Assembly: GCA_023229405.1 (NCBI GenBank)
Contig: JALNZH010000011.1
Span: forward strand, 1-30,790
Direction of reading: 5' to 3'
Length of the DNA: 30,790 bases
DNA from: Bacteroidota bacterium
GTDB lineage: Bacteria; Bacteroidota; Ignavibacteria; UBA10030; UBA8401
The position numbers and the translations under genes are program-made. Of this stretch, positions 16,680 through 24,611 are shown piece by piece (position 1 is the first letter of the stretch; each line of letters starts with the position of its first letter). Under the pieces are notes generated by a model. The model saw only the letters and a program-made list of their open reading frames with translations, did no database searches and was not told the origin of the DNA.

Positions 16680-16708
16680 ATACTAAATCCTGAACAAAAT
16701 CATTTCAA
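16680..16708 (-). promoter_or_regulatory. Predicted sigma70-type promoter for tig-clpP-clpX
   Basis: On the minus strand TTGAAA (16708-16703) and TAGTAT (16685-16680) are separated by exactly 17 bases. Transcription would start near 16673, giving a leader of about 150 bases that includes the terminator hairpin. Confidence 0.5.
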
Positions 16709-17026
16709 GGTACGCTTGTCTTGCTCTTTGGATTCCGCATTGTGCTTGATTCAAAAACCGGAATTTTGGGATCTTTCTGCGCTAAAGATGCTAACATTCC
16801 GCATGAACGACACAGTCGGGCAGGTCATTAGTAGCGTTACGAAGTGGTTGCTTCGTGAAAGCCATCCCTTTGGGATATAATGTGCCACATAATTCTAAAA
16901 TATTACAATACCACCCCGTGGGTTTATTGCGATTCTACAGTAATCGGACTATATTCTCTCATTATTTCGGATCGCCAGATATCGAATTCAACCTTTTCAC
17001 TTTTATATCACTTTTACGGAGGCAGC

Positions 17027-18766
17027 ATGAATAAACTTGTTTCTTTTCTGGTCGCGGTGTTAATAATCGTTTCCGGTACTGTTGTAGCAGATGTTTTTGC
17101 CTCGCGAATGAAAGTCACCAATCCGGACGGTACTCCGTTTGATGGAAAAGTCAACGACGGGTCCGGTGCAAAAATTTGGTATTATTTGAATGATACCGCA
17201 ACGACGGTTGTCGTAAAAATTGTAGAAACCGGCACCAATACTGTTGTTGCTACGATCAATGCATCAGAACAGGGACGATCAACAAATCCCAACACTGTTA
17301 CATGGGACGGCACGGGCGCGGTCAGTGAAAAAAAATATTATTATACCATCACGACCACTGGATTTGTCTATTCTGATACAAAATATCATTCGTTCTATTT
17401 TCAAAATACTACCGACGTGCCGCCGTTGATAACCCGCGGAATTTATACGCGCGGTGTGGACATCAACAATACTATGAATTCGCCGGGGTTTGGCTATTGG
17501 TATGCCAGCTGTGCTGATCCTTCCAGCAACGACGGATATAAGCAGGGAACACTGCGCTACAATCCGGACGGTTCATTTGCCGGTACGGAACAAAATCACC
17601 CAATGCTGTCTCAAACGCTGGGAATGGACAACGGCGGAACATTTAACTGGGGGGGCAGTCCGGCGCCGTGGACATCTGCCGTAGATTCTAAGGGACGCAT
17701 TTATCAGGTAAGCAACAGCGGTAACTTTGTCACGCGCATGGATAACGACAGCGCTGTGCCTAAAATTATTATCAGTAATATTACAGCTCCCCGCGGCATT
17801 TATCCTGTCGGCGAAGATGCAAATCTCGTCCTCTATATAGCCGCAGACACGGTTGTTTGGAGAGCACCGATCGGAATGAGTGACACATTAACAGCGCCAT
17901 TGGAACTTGTCGGATCGTTCGGATTGTTTGCCCGCGATGTGGTGATTGACGACGCCGGCAAGATGTTCGTTACACTTCGCACCGGCGAATTAACAGCGCC
18001 CGGGTATATTGAACGGTATGATATTTCCGGTACGCTGCCCATAAAACGAACTGATGCAATAACCTCTATAGCATCTCCGCTTGGTTTGCCGGTCTGTTTT
18101 GAAATTAAACACGGTTCGGATTTGAATAGCGCTACCGATGATACAATCTACTATGCTGTTCGTCGTGCCTCCGGAACGGATACCACCACGTTTGGTATTC
18201 ATGAAATCACTACATTCGACGGAGCATTTCCGGAGGTTAAACAAATTTATAAAAACAGCGATCATCCTCTTTCTCTCGGCGGGAATAACCGACAGGATGC
18301 CGATATTGCGCTGGATTGGGCGGGGAATATTGTCTGGTTTGAGAATGCCAATGAAGAGATCGTGATGATCGCAACGCCGCGAAGCACCCCAACGGTAACA
18401 TTAACAACGCAGGGTCCGGATTTGATCTCACTGGCGATCGTTGCATCAACAGAAAGAGAAGATCGGGCGCTCACAGATTTTACACTTCACCAGAATTTTC
18501 CAAATCCGTTCAATCCTTCAACGATGATCAGTTATATACTTCCTTCCGATGCACGCGTGTCCGTTGTTGTGTATGACCTGCTCGGGAATGTGGTAAACGA
18601 ATTGTACAACGGAAACGCTCAACAAGGGTATAATGCTGTGCTGTGGAATACTTCGAACCGAAACGGTGGTAAAGTTGCAAGCGGAATGTATCTCTATCGC
18701 GTGTCTGCGGTAATGAACGACGGCCGCTCATGTACTGATACTAAGCGAATGCTGTTATTGAAGTAA
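17027..18766 (+). CDS. T9SS-exported beta-propeller-like protein
   Basis: The start is ATG 17027, preceded by GGAGG and followed by a signal peptide (MNKLVSFLVAVLIIVSGTVVADVFA); the frame is open upstream to 16880 but without export signal or binding site. The 579-residue product has an N-terminal FlgD-like Ig segment (KVTNPDGTPFDGK to NTVTWDGTG). A central region of repeated short beta motifs follows (SAVDSKGRIYQVSNSG, VVIDDAGKMFVTL, IALDWAGNIVWFEN), resembling NHL or SMP-30-type propeller blades. The C-terminal T9SS sorting domain is QNFPNPFNPSTMISYILPSD to TKRMLLLK. Probably a secreted or surface protein; substrate unknown. A terminator follows directly. Confidence 0.85.
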   Translation: MNKLVSFLVAVLIIVSGTVVADVFASRMKVTNPDGTPFDGKVNDGSGAKIWYYLNDTATTVVVKIVETGTNTVVATINASEQGRSTNPNTVTWDGTGAVSEKKYYYTITTTGFVYSDTKYHSFYFQNTTDVPPLITRGIYTRGVDINNTMNSPGFGYWYASCADPSSNDGYKQGTLRYNPDGSFAGTEQNHPMLSQTLGMDNGGTFNWGGSPAPWTSAVDSKGRIYQVSNSGNFVTRMDNDSAVPKIIISNITAPRGIYPVGEDANLVLYIAADTVVWRAPIGMSDTLTAPLELVGSFGLFARDVVIDDAGKMFVTLRTGELTAPGYIERYDISGTLPIKRTDAITSIASPLGLPVCFEIKHGSDLNSATDDTIYYAVRRASGTDTTTFGIHEITTFDGAFPEVKQIYKNSDHPLSLGGNNRQDADIALDWAGNIVWFENANEEIVMIATPRSTPTVTLTTQGPDLISLAIVASTEREDRALTDFTLHQNFPNPFNPSTMISYILPSDARVSVVVYDLLGNVVNELYNGNAQQGYNAVLWNTSNRNGGKVASGMYLYRVSAVMNDGRSCTDTKRMLLLK

Positions 18767-18781
18767 AATTTTGGTATTTTT

Positions 18782-18821
18782 ATCCCGTTCTGTCGAATTC
18801 GGCGGAACGGGATTTTTATTT
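18782..18821 (+). terminator. Intrinsic terminator after the propeller gene
   Basis: ATCCCGTTC (18782-18790) pairs with GAACGGGAT (18805-18813), then TTTTTATTT. It lies just upstream of the carboxypeptidase start and helps place that start downstream at 18834. Confidence 0.85.
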
Positions 18822-18833
18822 GTATGGAGTACT

Positions 18834-20048
18834 ATGCATACAGTACTATTTTTATTGGCATTCGTTATGACATTACAATCTTCACACGCTCAGTTTTCCA
18901 TCCAACTCTTTGAGGAGTACGATTCTTATAAATTTACTGATATCTCCTCGCGGCGCTTCAAACATGCAGAATTGCAGACTCACATTGCTACACTGAAAAA
19001 ATCGCTCGGCGATCTGATGACGATGGAACAGATCGGCACATCCGCTGAACAACGGTCAATCAATCTGTTAACACTCGGCACCGGAACGACCAAGGTGTTC
19101 ATGTGGTCGCAAATGCATGGTGATGAACCAACGGCGACCATGGCGTTGCTAGATCTTCTGAATTATATCGCGCTGCACCGGAATTCTGCCGAAGTGAAAA
19201 AAATTCTTTCTGAAACAACGCTGCTAATCATCCCGATGCTCAATCCGGATGGAGCGGAACGGTTCCAACGAAGAACATCGCAAGGTATCGATATGAACCG
19301 CGATGCTCTGCGGCTACAGACACCGGAAGCAAAACTGCTGAAAGCAACACGGGCCAAATATAATCCGGAAATCGGGTTTAATCTGCATGACCAGGATCCG
19401 CGGTATTCTGTGGGAGAGCAAGGGACTGTTGCAGTGATTTCACTGCTGGCGCCGGCATATAATGTGGAAAAGAGTGACAATGCGGTCCGCACCCGCGCCA
19501 AACAAGTGGCATCCGAAGTGACGCTTGTGTTGAATCAATTTGCAAAAGAAAATATTGCGAAATACGACGACTCATTCGAACCGCGCGCATTTGGGGATAA
19601 TATTCAAAAATGGGGCACGAGCGTTGTGCTTATCGAATCGGGCGGATGGAAGAATGATCCAGAAAAAATGTTCATCCGCAAATTGAACTGCGTCGGACTG
19701 CTTGCGTCGTTTCTTGCCATTGCGACAAAAACATATGTGAAGACCGGAACGAAACCGTACGAAGATATTCCAATGAATACAAAGATGTTCTACGACATCA
19801 TTATTCAAAAAGCAACCATTACCTTCCCCGATGGACGTGCATCAATCATTGCGGATGTTGCCATAAACCGTGAAGAGGTCCGCGACAGTTCCGGAACGGT
19901 ATGGAAAGGTCGCATTGTCGATTTCGGCGATTTGTCTGTCTACTATGCTCATGAAGTATGGAATGGCGAAGGAAAATCACTTGAAGCATCCACAGTGGAA
20001 ATGAATGATATGGTGAATGTGGAGGATGTGAAGAAGATACTGCAGTAA
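18834..20048 (+). CDS. Exported M14-family zinc carboxypeptidase
   Basis: The 404-residue protein begins with a signal peptide (MHTVLFLLAFVMTLQSSHAQ). M14 zinc ligands are visible: His95 and Glu98 in MHGDEPTA and His185 in GFNLHDQDP; NPDGAERFQRR (137-147) and DMNRD (153-157) are the usual substrate-binding segments, and Glu268 in VLIESGG is the likely general base. I chose ATG 18834 because the upstream part of the open frame overlaps the preceding terminator hairpin and would hide the signal peptide. There is no T9SS domain, so it is probably periplasmic or outer-membrane associated. Peptide or murein-peptide trimming is plausible, but the substrate is not shown. Confidence 0.9.
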   Translation: MHTVLFLLAFVMTLQSSHAQFSIQLFEEYDSYKFTDISSRRFKHAELQTHIATLKKSLGDLMTMEQIGTSAEQRSINLLTLGTGTTKVFMWSQMHGDEPTATMALLDLLNYIALHRNSAEVKKILSETTLLIIPMLNPDGAERFQRRTSQGIDMNRDALRLQTPEAKLLKATRAKYNPEIGFNLHDQDPRYSVGEQGTVAVISLLAPAYNVEKSDNAVRTRAKQVASEVTLVLNQFAKENIAKYDDSFEPRAFGDNIQKWGTSVVLIESGGWKNDPEKMFIRKLNCVGLLASFLAIATKTYVKTGTKPYEDIPMNTKMFYDIIIQKATITFPDGRASIIADVAINREEVRDSSGTVWKGRIVDFGDLSVYYAHEVWNGEGKSLEASTVEMNDMVNVEDVKKILQ

Positions 20049-20082
20049 ATACATCACTTCAAAATTATGGAATGTTGATGAT

Positions 20083-20155
20083 TGTCATTTCTCTATCGAA
20101 GAAGAAAAAACGAAATTCCTCGCTTCGCTAAAAATCTGCAGTGCCCGGAATGACA
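20083..20155. repeat. Palindromic interspersed repeat (TGTCATT...GGAATGACA)
   Basis: Terminal arms TGTCATTT and GGAATGACA are near-inverted copies, and the internal AATTCCTCGCTTCGCT is typical of short intergenic palindromic repeats in many genomes. It lies in the gap between the carboxypeptidase and msrB genes. Confidence 0.5.
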
Positions 20156-20201
20156 TTGATGGTAGAGATTTTTAAAGAATAACAGGTAGGTAAGAAATTA
20201 G

Positions 20202-20232
20202 AACGTCTCACGGTTTCGTGAGACGTTTTTTA
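20202..20232 (+). terminator. Strong intrinsic terminator
   Basis: AACGTCTCACG (20202-20212) and CGTGAGACGTT (20217-20227) form a perfect 11-bp stem with a GTTT loop and a T-tract. It lies 150 bases after the carboxypeptidase stop. Confidence 0.9.
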
Positions 20233-20293
20233 TCATTTCGTGAAAACTCTTTCATGTATTTTGGCGTTATTAGGTGAAAGGAGAACCACTGAT

Positions 20294-20887
20294 ATGAAGC
20301 AGCATTCAAAAAAATCATTATTCCTGCTTGCCGGTATTGTTTTAACGGTAGCTGTAATCCTAATTGCAGAGCCGCCGATCGGAAGCATGATGCAAAAACG
20401 AAAATTGCCACCAACACAGAAAGATGCAACGATGAAACCGATCGCCGAATATTTAAAAGACGCTTATACAACAGGAATGCCGAAAGTGGTGAAGAGCGAA
20501 GAGGAATGGAAAATAATTCTATCACCTGAAACCTATACTGTTACGCGTGAAGCTGGGACGGAACGGGCATTCTGCGGGGCGTTTTATGACCATAAGAAAG
20601 AAGGGATTTATCTTTGCGTCTGCTGCGATCTTCCCCTCTTTGCTTCTACTTCAAAGTTCGATTCTGGAACAGGGTGGCCGAGTTTCTTTCAGCCGTTGAA
20701 GAAAGAACATATAGCAGAAAAGGTGGATCTGAGTTACGGTATGCGCCGTGTGGAAGTGAATTGCGCACGGTGCGATTCACATCTGGGACATGTGTTTGAC
20801 GATGGTCCTCGTCCTACTGGATTGCGCTACTGCATGAATTCGGAGTCGCTCAAGTTTATTCCGGGTGAGATACCGGCAAAGTTCTGA
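20294..20887 (+). CDS. msrB: Membrane-anchored peptide-methionine (R)-S-oxide reductase
   Basis: MsrB reduces methionine-R-sulfoxide in oxidised proteins. The start ATG 20294 follows AAAGGAG; the frame is open to 20240 but that start has no binding site. The 197-residue protein has an N-terminal membrane anchor or signal (residues 8-25, LFLLAGIVLTVAVILIAE), placing the enzyme outside the cytoplasm. The catalytic domain has zinc ligands Cys108, Cys111, Cys157 and Cys160, the GTGWPSF motif (125-131) and catalytic Cys180 in RYCMNSESLKF. Cys94 in AFCGAF is a likely resolving cysteine. Together with the exported proteins nearby it suggests repair of oxidised envelope proteins. A strong terminator follows. 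Confidence 0.95.
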   Translation: MKQHSKKSLFLLAGIVLTVAVILIAEPPIGSMMQKRKLPPTQKDATMKPIAEYLKDAYTTGMPKVVKSEEEWKIILSPETYTVTREAGTERAFCGAFYDHKKEGIYLCVCCDLPLFASTSKFDSGTGWPSFFQPLKKEHIAEKVDLSYGMRRVEVNCARCDSHLGHVFDDGPRPTGLRYCMNSESLKFIPGEIPAKF

Positions 20888-20890
20888 AAC

Positions 20891-20925
20891 AACAACAGCC
20901 CGCAATCGCGGGCTGTTGTGTTTAT
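20891..20925 (+). terminator. Intrinsic terminator after msrB
   Basis: CAACAGCCCGC (20893-20903) and GCGGGCTGTTG (20908-20918) form a perfect 11-bp stem with a 4-base loop, then TGTTTATTG. Confidence 0.9.
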
Positions 20926-21273
20926 TGTCGTCTCTGTTTTGTTGTCTGGGGGATAAATTCCAGAAAGAATTTTCTGCAACAGTGTAACAGTTACAGAACT
21001 TAAGTGCGATATGTAATACTTGTTTGTTACCAGAAGGTAACTCAAAAACGACATCACATCATTCTGATCGGAATTCTCTATTGCGTAACGATGGATGAAA
21101 TAGACCTGCTTGCACCGAGGCGCCCCTTTCCCTAAGGGGTCATTGCGTGGCGGGACCTGCCGGCTGGGTATCCGGTTCAAATAGCATTGGTCCAAGCAGA
21201 TTCCTCCGTGCAGGTTCTACCTGCCCACAATGCAGATCTCGGAATAACGATAAAAAAATTAGCTTTGAGCTAT
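20926..21273. other. Intergenic region with small hairpins, no gene
   Basis: No convincing coding sequence. Visible structures are GTTACC-AGAA-GGTAAC near 21026-21042 and CCCCTTTCCCTAAGGGG near 21122-21138, the latter followed by a GTGGCGGGACC stretch typical of palindromic interspersed repeats. The rest is unexplained. Confidence 0.5.
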
Positions 21274-21393
21274 TAGTGTCCTGTAGCAGAGATACCTTTA
21301 TTATGTCTGTGTAGCGTATTTGACAATATCCTAAATACATAGGCTGATTATTCGGTTTAAATTATTAAAAGGTATTTATGAGACGACACACTA
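21274..21393. mobile_element. MITE-like element, copy 1 (120 bp)
   Basis: The left end starts TAGTGTCCTGTA (21274-21285) and the right end is ACACTA (21388-21393). Beyond the first six bases the arms match only partly (both share ATACCTTT about 20 bases in). The right part, TTATTAAAAGGTATTT, closely matches the right part of copy 2. It contains no open frame and ends in TA, which fits a non-autonomous element with TA target preference. It shares its terminal TA with copy 2. Confidence 0.6.
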
Positions 21394-21647
21394 GTGTCCT
21401 GTACCAATAATACCTTAACTAAGTCGTCATTCCCCCAACGGGGCCGTTGGCCGAATGTCCCGCCTTTGGGGACTTCGCCGTGGCGGGACTCAAAAAGCGG
21501 AGATTTTGTCGGGCATCTAAATATTGGATTCCCGTCAGAAACATGCGGAAATGACGGTTAGTTTTTTAAATTGAGTGTCGTGAGTTTATTACATTGGTTT
21601 GAATATTTGGCCCGACTTATTAAAAGTTTTTTCGATACAGGACACTA
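21392..21647. mobile_element. MITE-like element, copy 2 (256 bp) with nested repeat
   Basis: The ends are perfect 12-bp inverted repeats: TAGTGTCCTGTA (21392-21403) and TACAGGACACTA (21636-21647). The similarity continues imperfectly inward for about 35 bases to AAGTCG on both arms. Without the nested palindromic repeat at 21425-21556 the element is 124 bp, close to copy 1. The flanking TA on both sides is consistent with TA duplication. The right end supplies the stop codon of the protease gene. Confidence 0.75.
21425..21556. repeat. Palindromic interspersed repeat nested in MITE copy 2
   Basis: The arms CGTCATT (21425-21431) and AATGACG (21550-21556) are perfect inverted copies. The interior carries GGATTCCCGTCAGAAACATGCGG, given here only as a type: it is the reverse complement of the common GTCATTTCCGCATG...GGGAATCC repeat seen in many genomes. 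Confidence 0.6.
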
Positions 21648-23999
21648 GTAGCTGTATGCTTCGCGCTGGTGGAAGATGGGGAATGAGGAAGTGCGTTGAG
21701 TATAGTAAGATTCTTGTGCGAACGGGAAATGCATCGGCACGGAATTGCCGTCGTAGAATGTTACCGCAAGGGAAGAGAATTTTCCGATATACGTCGTCCA
21801 CGTAATGGGGAATGCCCGCTGCACTCCCGAGGCAAGATCGTATTTAACATCGACACGCTTCATATCCTGTTGTTGGAAGACGATACTCCGTGACGAAGTA
21901 ATGCCGGTGTCGATGATAATATCGTATGTATAGGATTTTGAATTATTCGGTTGGAGAGTCATGGAGTATCCATACGAATAATTTTTACTCACCGCAGAGA
22001 AATATTTCGGACGATTACTGTATGTAGTCGTTTTTCCCCCGCCCATTCCAACAATAGCAAATCCCGTCGGCTGATGCACAAAAGCTTCCAAATAACTGTG
22101 CGTTCCTTTCAGTGTTCCAAGATTTAACGGTACTCCTTGTTCACTAATCGGTTGAAACGATACAGGATACACTGCCTGTGTGCTGGCGATTATGAGCGCT
22201 GCTTTTCCAGTCACGACGACATTTTCACTGATAACATACCGCGATCCGTAGAACGACGTTATGATGTCGTACGTACCGTCCTTAATAATCAGAGAATGAT
22301 TGTTTACTTTGGGTGAAAGTGTTTTAGTATAATTACTCTTGTTATGAATCAATACCACCCAGGGGATTTCATTAAACGTTAATTGAAGAACAGGCGCTTT
22401 AATGAATGCAAAAGGAACGGTGATTGTATCGCTTCCTATTGCTATGAGTGATCCCGTATAACCGGTTTCAAACGAATTATTATTGCTCAAAAACAGATTG
22501 TTTGTCTCCAGTTCTACGGAAATCTCTACCGATCCTTGCGAGGGAACTTCGGTCTGTTCGGGGGAGAAACGAAATTGTATTGCGGGATTGGTGGCATTGG
22601 AGGCCAAACGATACGACCGTCCGGTAGAACTCATATTATATAATGTAAACGATCGTTGTTGTTTCCATGTAGTAGATGCTGGCGGATCGAACCCGAAACT
22701 CACCTGTGCCGGACTTGCAAATGCCGTACCGAGAAGAACTCGTTCATCAACCATGCCGTGACCTTGAGAGAAGAGCGGTGTACCGAGATTCCGGGAATTG
22801 GAGATGATAGCATCGCGGATCTGTGTTGCACTCCATTCGGAGTGTAATTCTTTCATGGAAGCAGCGAGTGCTGTTACATACGGCGCAGCCATGGAAGTCC
22901 CGCTCATCTGCACATAACCTCCTCCGCGTTTTGCCGAAAGAACGCTGACGCCGGGGGCCACAACATCCGGTTTAATACCATAGTACTGTGTTTCGGGTCC
23001 TTTTGAGCTAAAAGAAGCAATCGCCAATCCATCGGCAGCTCCGACGGTTAATGCCATTGTTGCCATACCGGGAGAGTTGATACTGGTGTACTCACTGGTA
23101 TTACCGGCGGCAACAACTACCACCATGCCTGCGCGGACGGCACGGTTTACGGCCGAAGAGAGAGGATCATCTGCCGAACCGGAAGGAGTGCCGAGACTCA
23201 GATTCAGTACCTGCACACTGTCGTTGATTGCGCGTTCGATAGCGGCAATAACGGACGATGTGGATCCGCTGCCGTTCTGATCGAGCGCTTTATAAATATA
23301 CACGGATGCATCTTTCGCCGCTCCGGAAATCGTTCCGGAACTTCCGCATATAATTCCCGCTACATGAGTGCCGTGTCCGTTGTCATCCATCGGATCGGTA
23401 TCGCTGTTTACGATATCGTACCCTCCGGCGATCACATATCCGCTTCCCATTCCTTTGCCAAATGCTTCATGGTTGTAATCAATACCGGTGTCGATAATGC
23501 CAATACGGATCCCTTTTCCTGTCGCGACCGATGTTGAACTTTGTGGAACAATTGTGGATGATGATGTAATATTCACAGGGGATGCGGTGACAATCATATC
23601 AACATACACTGCTTTTACATCCGGCATTGATGCAATAGTACTGATGTTACCGCGTTTTGTGGTTAGGGAAAGTCCGTTGATAATTGTTTCAAACTCCCGG
23701 TGGATTTCTGCGTTAGTGATAGATTCCCGAACTGTTCGTTTTGTTTGTTCGGTAGTTGTTTTCGAGAAGAGTCGGCCGCTGATTTTTTGTTCGATGCGCG
23801 AAGGAGTTTTAAATTCAACAATCAGCCGTACATCTTCATCGAGCGATTCTGTTGGAATAACACGTTCATCCACAGAAGCGACGGCGATATTGTTGATAGT
23901 GGAGGGAATGTTTTTCACCGTACCATTTGCTTTTACCACCAGCTGTTGTGCGGAAGCGATGGAAAAAAACAGGACAAATGTGAGAAGGAAAGATTTCAT
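21645..23999 (-). CDS. Subtilisin-like serine protease (S8), probably truncated at the C-terminus by a MITE
   Basis: The 784-residue protein has a signal peptide (MKSFLLTFVLFFSIASAQQ), an I9-type propeptide region (about 55-135) and an S8 catalytic domain: Asp170 (GIIDTGIDY), His209 (NGHGTHVAG), oxyanion Asn300 (AAGNTSEY) and Ser369 (SGTSMAAP), all intact. Residues about 430-784 form beta-rich domains. Its last codons read REAYSY and the stop TAG (21647-21645) is the terminal CTA of the MITE inverted repeat, so the original C-terminus is probably lost; no T9SS sorting domain is present, unlike other large cargo here. It starts one base after the stop of the small T9SS-domain gene upstream, and both lie behind a predicted sigma54 promoter. 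It is probably active if exported. Confidence 0.9.
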   Translation of the reverse strand: MKSFLLTFVLFFSIASAQQLVVKANGTVKNIPSTINNIAVASVDERVIPTESLDEDVRLIVEFKTPSRIEQKISGRLFSKTTTEQTKRTVRESITNAEIHREFETIINGLSLTTKRGNISTIASMPDVKAVYVDMIVTASPVNITSSSTIVPQSSTSVATGKGIRIGIIDTGIDYNHEAFGKGMGSGYVIAGGYDIVNSDTDPMDDNGHGTHVAGIICGSSGTISGAAKDASVYIYKALDQNGSGSTSSVIAAIERAINDSVQVLNLSLGTPSGSADDPLSSAVNRAVRAGMVVVVAAGNTSEYTSINSPGMATMALTVGAADGLAIASFSSKGPETQYYGIKPDVVAPGVSVLSAKRGGGYVQMSGTSMAAPYVTALAASMKELHSEWSATQIRDAIISNSRNLGTPLFSQGHGMVDERVLLGTAFASPAQVSFGFDPPASTTWKQQRSFTLYNMSSTGRSYRLASNATNPAIQFRFSPEQTEVPSQGSVEISVELETNNLFLSNNNSFETGYTGSLIAIGSDTITVPFAFIKAPVLQLTFNEIPWVVLIHNKSNYTKTLSPKVNNHSLIIKDGTYDIITSFYGSRYVISENVVVTGKAALIIASTQAVYPVSFQPISEQGVPLNLGTLKGTHSYLEAFVHQPTGFAIVGMGGGKTTTYSNRPKYFSAVSKNYSYGYSMTLQPNNSKSYTYDIIIDTGITSSRSIVFQQQDMKRVDVKYDLASGVQRAFPITWTTYIGKFSSLAVTFYDGNSVPMHFPFAQESYYTQRTSSFPIFHQREAYSY

Positions 24000-24000
24000 A

Positions 24001-24537
24001 TTATTTCATCACGATCATCTTTTTTGTTTCAACAGTGGTCTTTCCGCTGTTGCTGCGTGCGATCATACGGTAGACATATGTTCCGGAAGCAATACTGTTG
24101 TTCGAAAATCCGACGCTGAACGTCCCGGATTGTTTCGTGCCGTTTACCAGTGTTGTTACTTCACGTCCGGTAATATCGAATACCGTGATTGTCACGTCGC
24201 TGATCTCGTTCAGTGAGAAACGGATAACGGTCGCATTGTTGAAAGGATTCGGATAGTTTTGTTGAAGCGTTGACGATGCCAGCATACTTCCTCCGTCTGC
24301 TACTGATGTAGTCTTCTGTTCTGATGTGACGTATAATGTTTCACCGGTCACAACCGCATACGGCGAGGTCGTTGATGTTGACCGGTATTGCTCAATTCCA
24401 CTTTTAGAAACAATAAAATTAGAACTTGTCGCGACTTTATTGGAAGCCTGCATGTTCATCAGCTCGAATCCCTGCGAGTAGGTTGCGGTGGCGATTGCGA
24501 TGATCAGTGTGGCTAAATTTAAGAAGAAGTTTTTCAT
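24001..24537 (-). CDS. Small exported protein with T9SS sorting domain
   Basis: The 178-residue product begins with a signal peptide (MKNFFLNLATLIIAIATATYSQG), then about 75 residues of no recognised domain, then a T9SS type A sorting domain (QNYPNPFNNATVIRFSLNEI to TKKMIVMK) that fills the C-terminal half. The start ATG 24537 is preceded by GGAG and lies about 18 bases downstream of the start site expected from the sigma54 promoter; the frame continues to 24597, but that part would lie upstream of transcription. It is one base from the protease start, so the two are translationally coupled. Its role is unknown; a surface partner or carrier for the protease is one possibility. Confidence 0.85.
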   Translation of the reverse strand: MKNFFLNLATLIIAIATATYSQGFELMNMQASNKVATSSNFIVSKSGIEQYRSTSTTSPYAVVTGETLYVTSEQKTTSVADGGSMLASSTLQQNYPNPFNNATVIRFSLNEISDVTITVFDITGREVTTLVNGTKQSGTFSVGFSNNSIASGTYVYRMIARSNSGKTTVETKKMIVMK

Positions 24538-24565
24538 TGTGCTCAGCTCCATGCCATATATTTTG

Positions 24566-24580
24566 GCAATGCTAGTGCCA
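24566..24580 (-). promoter_or_regulatory. Predicted sigma54 (RpoN) promoter
   Basis: On the minus strand CTGGCAC-TAGCA-TTGC matches the -24/-12 consensus YTGGCAC-N5-TTGC, with GG and GC separated by 10 bases. The expected start is near 24555, leaving a short leader that contains GGAG before ATG 24537. The neighbouring gene upstream encodes a sigma54-dependent activator. Confidence 0.75.
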
Positions 24581-24583
24581 GCG

Positions 24584-24611
24584 AAAAACCCCTCCATTTT
24601 ATTGGGTTTTT
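24584..24611. promoter_or_regulatory. Inverted repeat upstream of the sigma54 promoter
   Basis: AAAAACCC (24584-24591) and GGGTTTTT (24604-24611) flank a 12-base spacer, just upstream of the -24 element. It could be a terminator-like hairpin reading toward plus, or a binding site for a regulator; the sequence does not decide. Confidence 0.35.

Larger units (their letters stand above)
16525..17026. other. Divergent intergenic region between tig and a T9SS cargo gene
   Basis: About 500 bases without a gene. It holds the predicted tig promoter and leader hairpin (separate entries), then a small palindromic segment CATCCCTTTGGGATATAATG at 16863-16882. The plus-strand gene at 17027 must also have its promoter here, but I cannot place one confidently. 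I checked for a tRNA and found none. Confidence 0.6.

Noticed and set aside
16640..16680. TTCGAATC motif suggesting a tRNA T-loop upstream of tig
   Set aside because: No acceptor or anticodon stems can be built around it on either strand.
16880..17026. Upstream extension of the T9SS propeller gene (open frame from 16880)
   Set aside because: The ATG at 17027 has GGAGG in front and is directly followed by a signal peptide; the extension would bury that signal peptide.
18771..18833. N-terminal extension of the M14 carboxypeptidase
   Set aside because: This segment is the terminator hairpin of the preceding gene; the signal peptide begins at 18834.
21140..21340. Minus-strand open frame as the missing C-terminus of the protease
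   Set aside because: It lies beyond both MITE copies, reads through repeat sequence and shows no sorting-domain motif.
21274..21647. CRISPR-like array from the three TAGTGTCCTGTA copies
   Set aside because: The copies are in opposite orientations, irregularly spaced and at element ends, so inverted-repeat elements explain them.
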